Assembly (NCBI GenBank): GCA_031763025.1
Contig: JASSKH010000017.1
Location: 4,943,541-5,007,540, forward strand
DNA: 64,000 nt
Direction: 5' to 3'
DNA from: Macrocystis pyrifera
Lineage: Eukaryota; Sar; Phaeophyceae; Laminariales; Laminariaceae
The notes under the pieces were generated by a model, which saw nothing but the letters and a program-made list of their open reading frames with translations, did no database searches and had not been told where the DNA came from. Position numbers and translations under genes: made by a program. Positions within the stretch are counted from its first letter, which is position 1. The number at the start of each line of letters is the position of its first letter. This document shows positions 28,601-31,600 of the stretch, in pieces.

Positions 28601-31600
28601 GAGGAACAGTGCGGCTTCCGCCCCGCACGATCAACGATTGATATGTTGTTCGTCGTGCGCCGGTTGCAAGAGCTTGGAAGACAGAGGAAAATCCCCCTGT
28701 ACTTGTGCTTCATCGATCTGCAGAAAGCGTACGACTCTGTCGACCGAGAGCTGTTATGGGAAGTACTCACACGTTTTGGCGTACCAACCAAGATGCTGAG
28801 AATTATCCGTAATTTCAACGATGGCATGCGGGCTCGCGTGCGTACGGGTGACGGCGAGCACTCGGAATGGTTTGATGTCACGCAGGGGCTGCGGCAAGGT
28901 TGTGTGTTGTCACCGTTACTGTTCAACGTATTTTTCGCTGCTGAGTTGCACGTCGTACTAGTACGCTTTAGCCATGACGAAGCCATCGTAAGGGATTTGG
29001 TCCAACTTAGTGATGCTGGAGTAGTCGGAACGAAGGAGCAGGAGCCGTTGGCGTGCGTGCGAAGGGCTGTATGGGGCATGTTGTACGCCGATGACGCAGG
29101 GATTGTCTCGAAGTCGGCTGAAGGGCTCGCGAAAATGATGACAGTCATCGTGACTGTCTTCGAAGCAGCAGGCCTTACGGTGTCGGAAAAGAAGACAGAG
29201 ACTATGCTTCTGCAAACGCCAGACCAGAAAACCCTCGCACCACCGCTCGTCCTCGAAGCAGCAGGCCAGAGGTATAAGCAGACGGCCCAGTTCTTGTACC
29301 TAGGCGGCGTTATCCACGAAAATGCTGACCTCTCGCTCGAAATCGACCGACGGATCCGTCTCATGCGAGCATGCCTCAAACGGTTCGGCCCGGAGCTGTA
29401 TGATAGGACGACCGCCCCCCTTAGCCTGAAAGTCCGAATGCTGAAGGCCGAGGTGATTGAGACCCTGCCGTACGGGTGTGTGACGTGGACCCTCATAGCG
29501 GAACACTTTGCCAAGCTTCGAACGGCTCACCACCAAGTCCTGTTGCGAGTCATTGGCTTCCAGCGCCGACTTCGTACTGACCATGCCACCCTCTCGTACG
29601 CGAAGGCACTCAAGATGACACGTTGCGAGAGCATCGAAACGACCATCCGCAAACGGCGTCTCTTCTTCGCGGGGGGGGTGGCACGGCAAAGCAAGGATCG
29701 ATTCCCCAGCCGGGTGATGTTCGGGACGGTTGCTGGTGGGGAGAACCCGAGATCTGGCGGACAGGTTAAGACTTGGCATAGATGCGTAGTCGAAGACCTT
29801 AGGGAGTTCCGCGCCGCCGAAGGGTCAACGGAACTTGCTCCCTTGGTGTTTGGAGTTGAGACCGCACTGTGGCCCACTGCTGCAAAAAAGGCGGGGAAGT
29901 GGTACCGGGGGATCCTGGAAGCAGCCGAACGGTTCATGGTGAGGTGGCACGAGGCTGAGGCTGAGCTGAGCAGGCAGCGCCGCGCATCCGCCGTGGGTGG
30001 TGTCCAAGGGAATGGGGGGAGGAGGGGCAACAAGAGGAGTAGCAGAAAACCCGACGAAGGGAATGCGGAGAGGGGGGGGAAGAGGAGTAGAAGGGAAACT
30101 GCAGTGGACGAAAGTAGGAAAGAGATGGCAGATAGGGTAGCCAGGTACCGGGCAGACTAAGAAGTAGAACATGCCTATACTACTCGTACCACCAACTGGT
30201 GCAGCTGGTTCGAACGTGGTCTTCCTTTGTCTTCCTGTTGTTTTTGTTTATTTTTATTTCATTTTATTGTCTTCTTTGAGGTGACCCTATGTGATTTTCA
30301 TTTCTCTTCCTTTCTCCGATTGATAAGCCTTATTGAAGGAGTCGTGCGGCGTGAGTGGATGACGAGCCTGCTTTGCTTGTTTCGTACTGTCTGACGCCGA
30401 GGGGCCGGGCATAGTTGACGAACGCTGGACGATGGCGGCAGACAGGGTAGCAAGGTACCAGGCGGGCCAGCAGGGAGACCCTGGCTGTGCTACTCGTACT
30501 ATAAACTGCTGCCGCTACCTGGAGCATGCCTTGTGCTTTGTTTGGTTTGCCTGTTACTTTTCCCTTGGTTCTTAGTCTTACTCTGTTGACGTCTAGTGGT
30601 GTTTTCTTCTTTTTCTTTTTTTTCCAGCTCGTTCTTTTCAAGTGTCTGCCACGTCCCCTACGCGGGGGTACGATGGTTTGTTGCTATACTGAAGTATATA
30701 CATATACCGGGTATATTTTAGTTTCTTTTTTTTTGGTTCTTTTCTCTTTCGAATTGCCTTTGTTTTTGCTTTTGTTTTTTCTCTTTGTTTCGTTTTTGTT
30801 TCTCTAGGTCATGGAATGGGTATGTCGTGCCTGTCGTACGCAGTATGAGGAACATGGCATTGCATTACATACGTGGCAACGTAGTATCTCTGTGGCGTAG
30901 CTTTGTGACCACAGAACTTGTATCTCTCTAGGTTTGAAGAATCGGCACGGACACTGGCTGTGCTGGTTGTCGACGCGTAGAACGAACGGTTTAGTGTGAA
31001 GAAAACAACAACAACAACAACAACAACAGTTGAACCTAAATTCCGTGGCACGTACGTATGCGACCCATTTTCGCTGTCGTGTTCGCGACATTCCCCGCAT
31101 GCGAGCAAAGACAGAATAACCCACCAACCTTAGGTGGTTGTTGCCGTTTTTTATGGTTGTAGTCGTATTAATCGTTGTTGATAAATATTGTCATTCAGCT
31201 ATTAATAGCACAACAGATAGAACACGCACGTAGAAGGCAGATATATAATATATAGACCTTGTGCATAGGTGTCCTTTGTTCCCGGGGATTTTTTCTTCTT
31301 TCAGGAATGTTTTCGAGTGATCAACGTTGAAAAGCCCATGCTGCTGCTGCCTGCACGTCGTTGTCGGATGGCAAGCACAACAATAATAAAACACGGAGCC
31401 AGATGTACCTCCCCATACTTGATAAAACACGTCTCTACGATTCGTCGCTTCTCCCCCACATGGTCATATACACCGGTAATTATGTCGGGGTAGGAGGGAA
31501 ATGATCTACTAATATCAATAATTACCGAGTTGCCTCGTACGTGTACGTACATCATAGTGCGGATCGATTAATTTTGACGAAAGAGAGACAACATACGCCA

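Larger units (their letters stand above)
27236..31029 (+). mobile_element. LINE (EN-RT), 5'-truncated, (AAC)n tail
   Basis: It begins directly at the end of the AAC array of the previous copy, inside the endonuclease domain. It contains the EN end (27258-27932), the RT ORF (27860-30160), a 3' UTR of about 840 bp and an (AAC)9-type tail. The two copies thus form a head-to-tail tandem. The clade is not assigned; EN, RT and microsatellite tail fit RTE/CR1-like groups. Confidence 0.9.
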
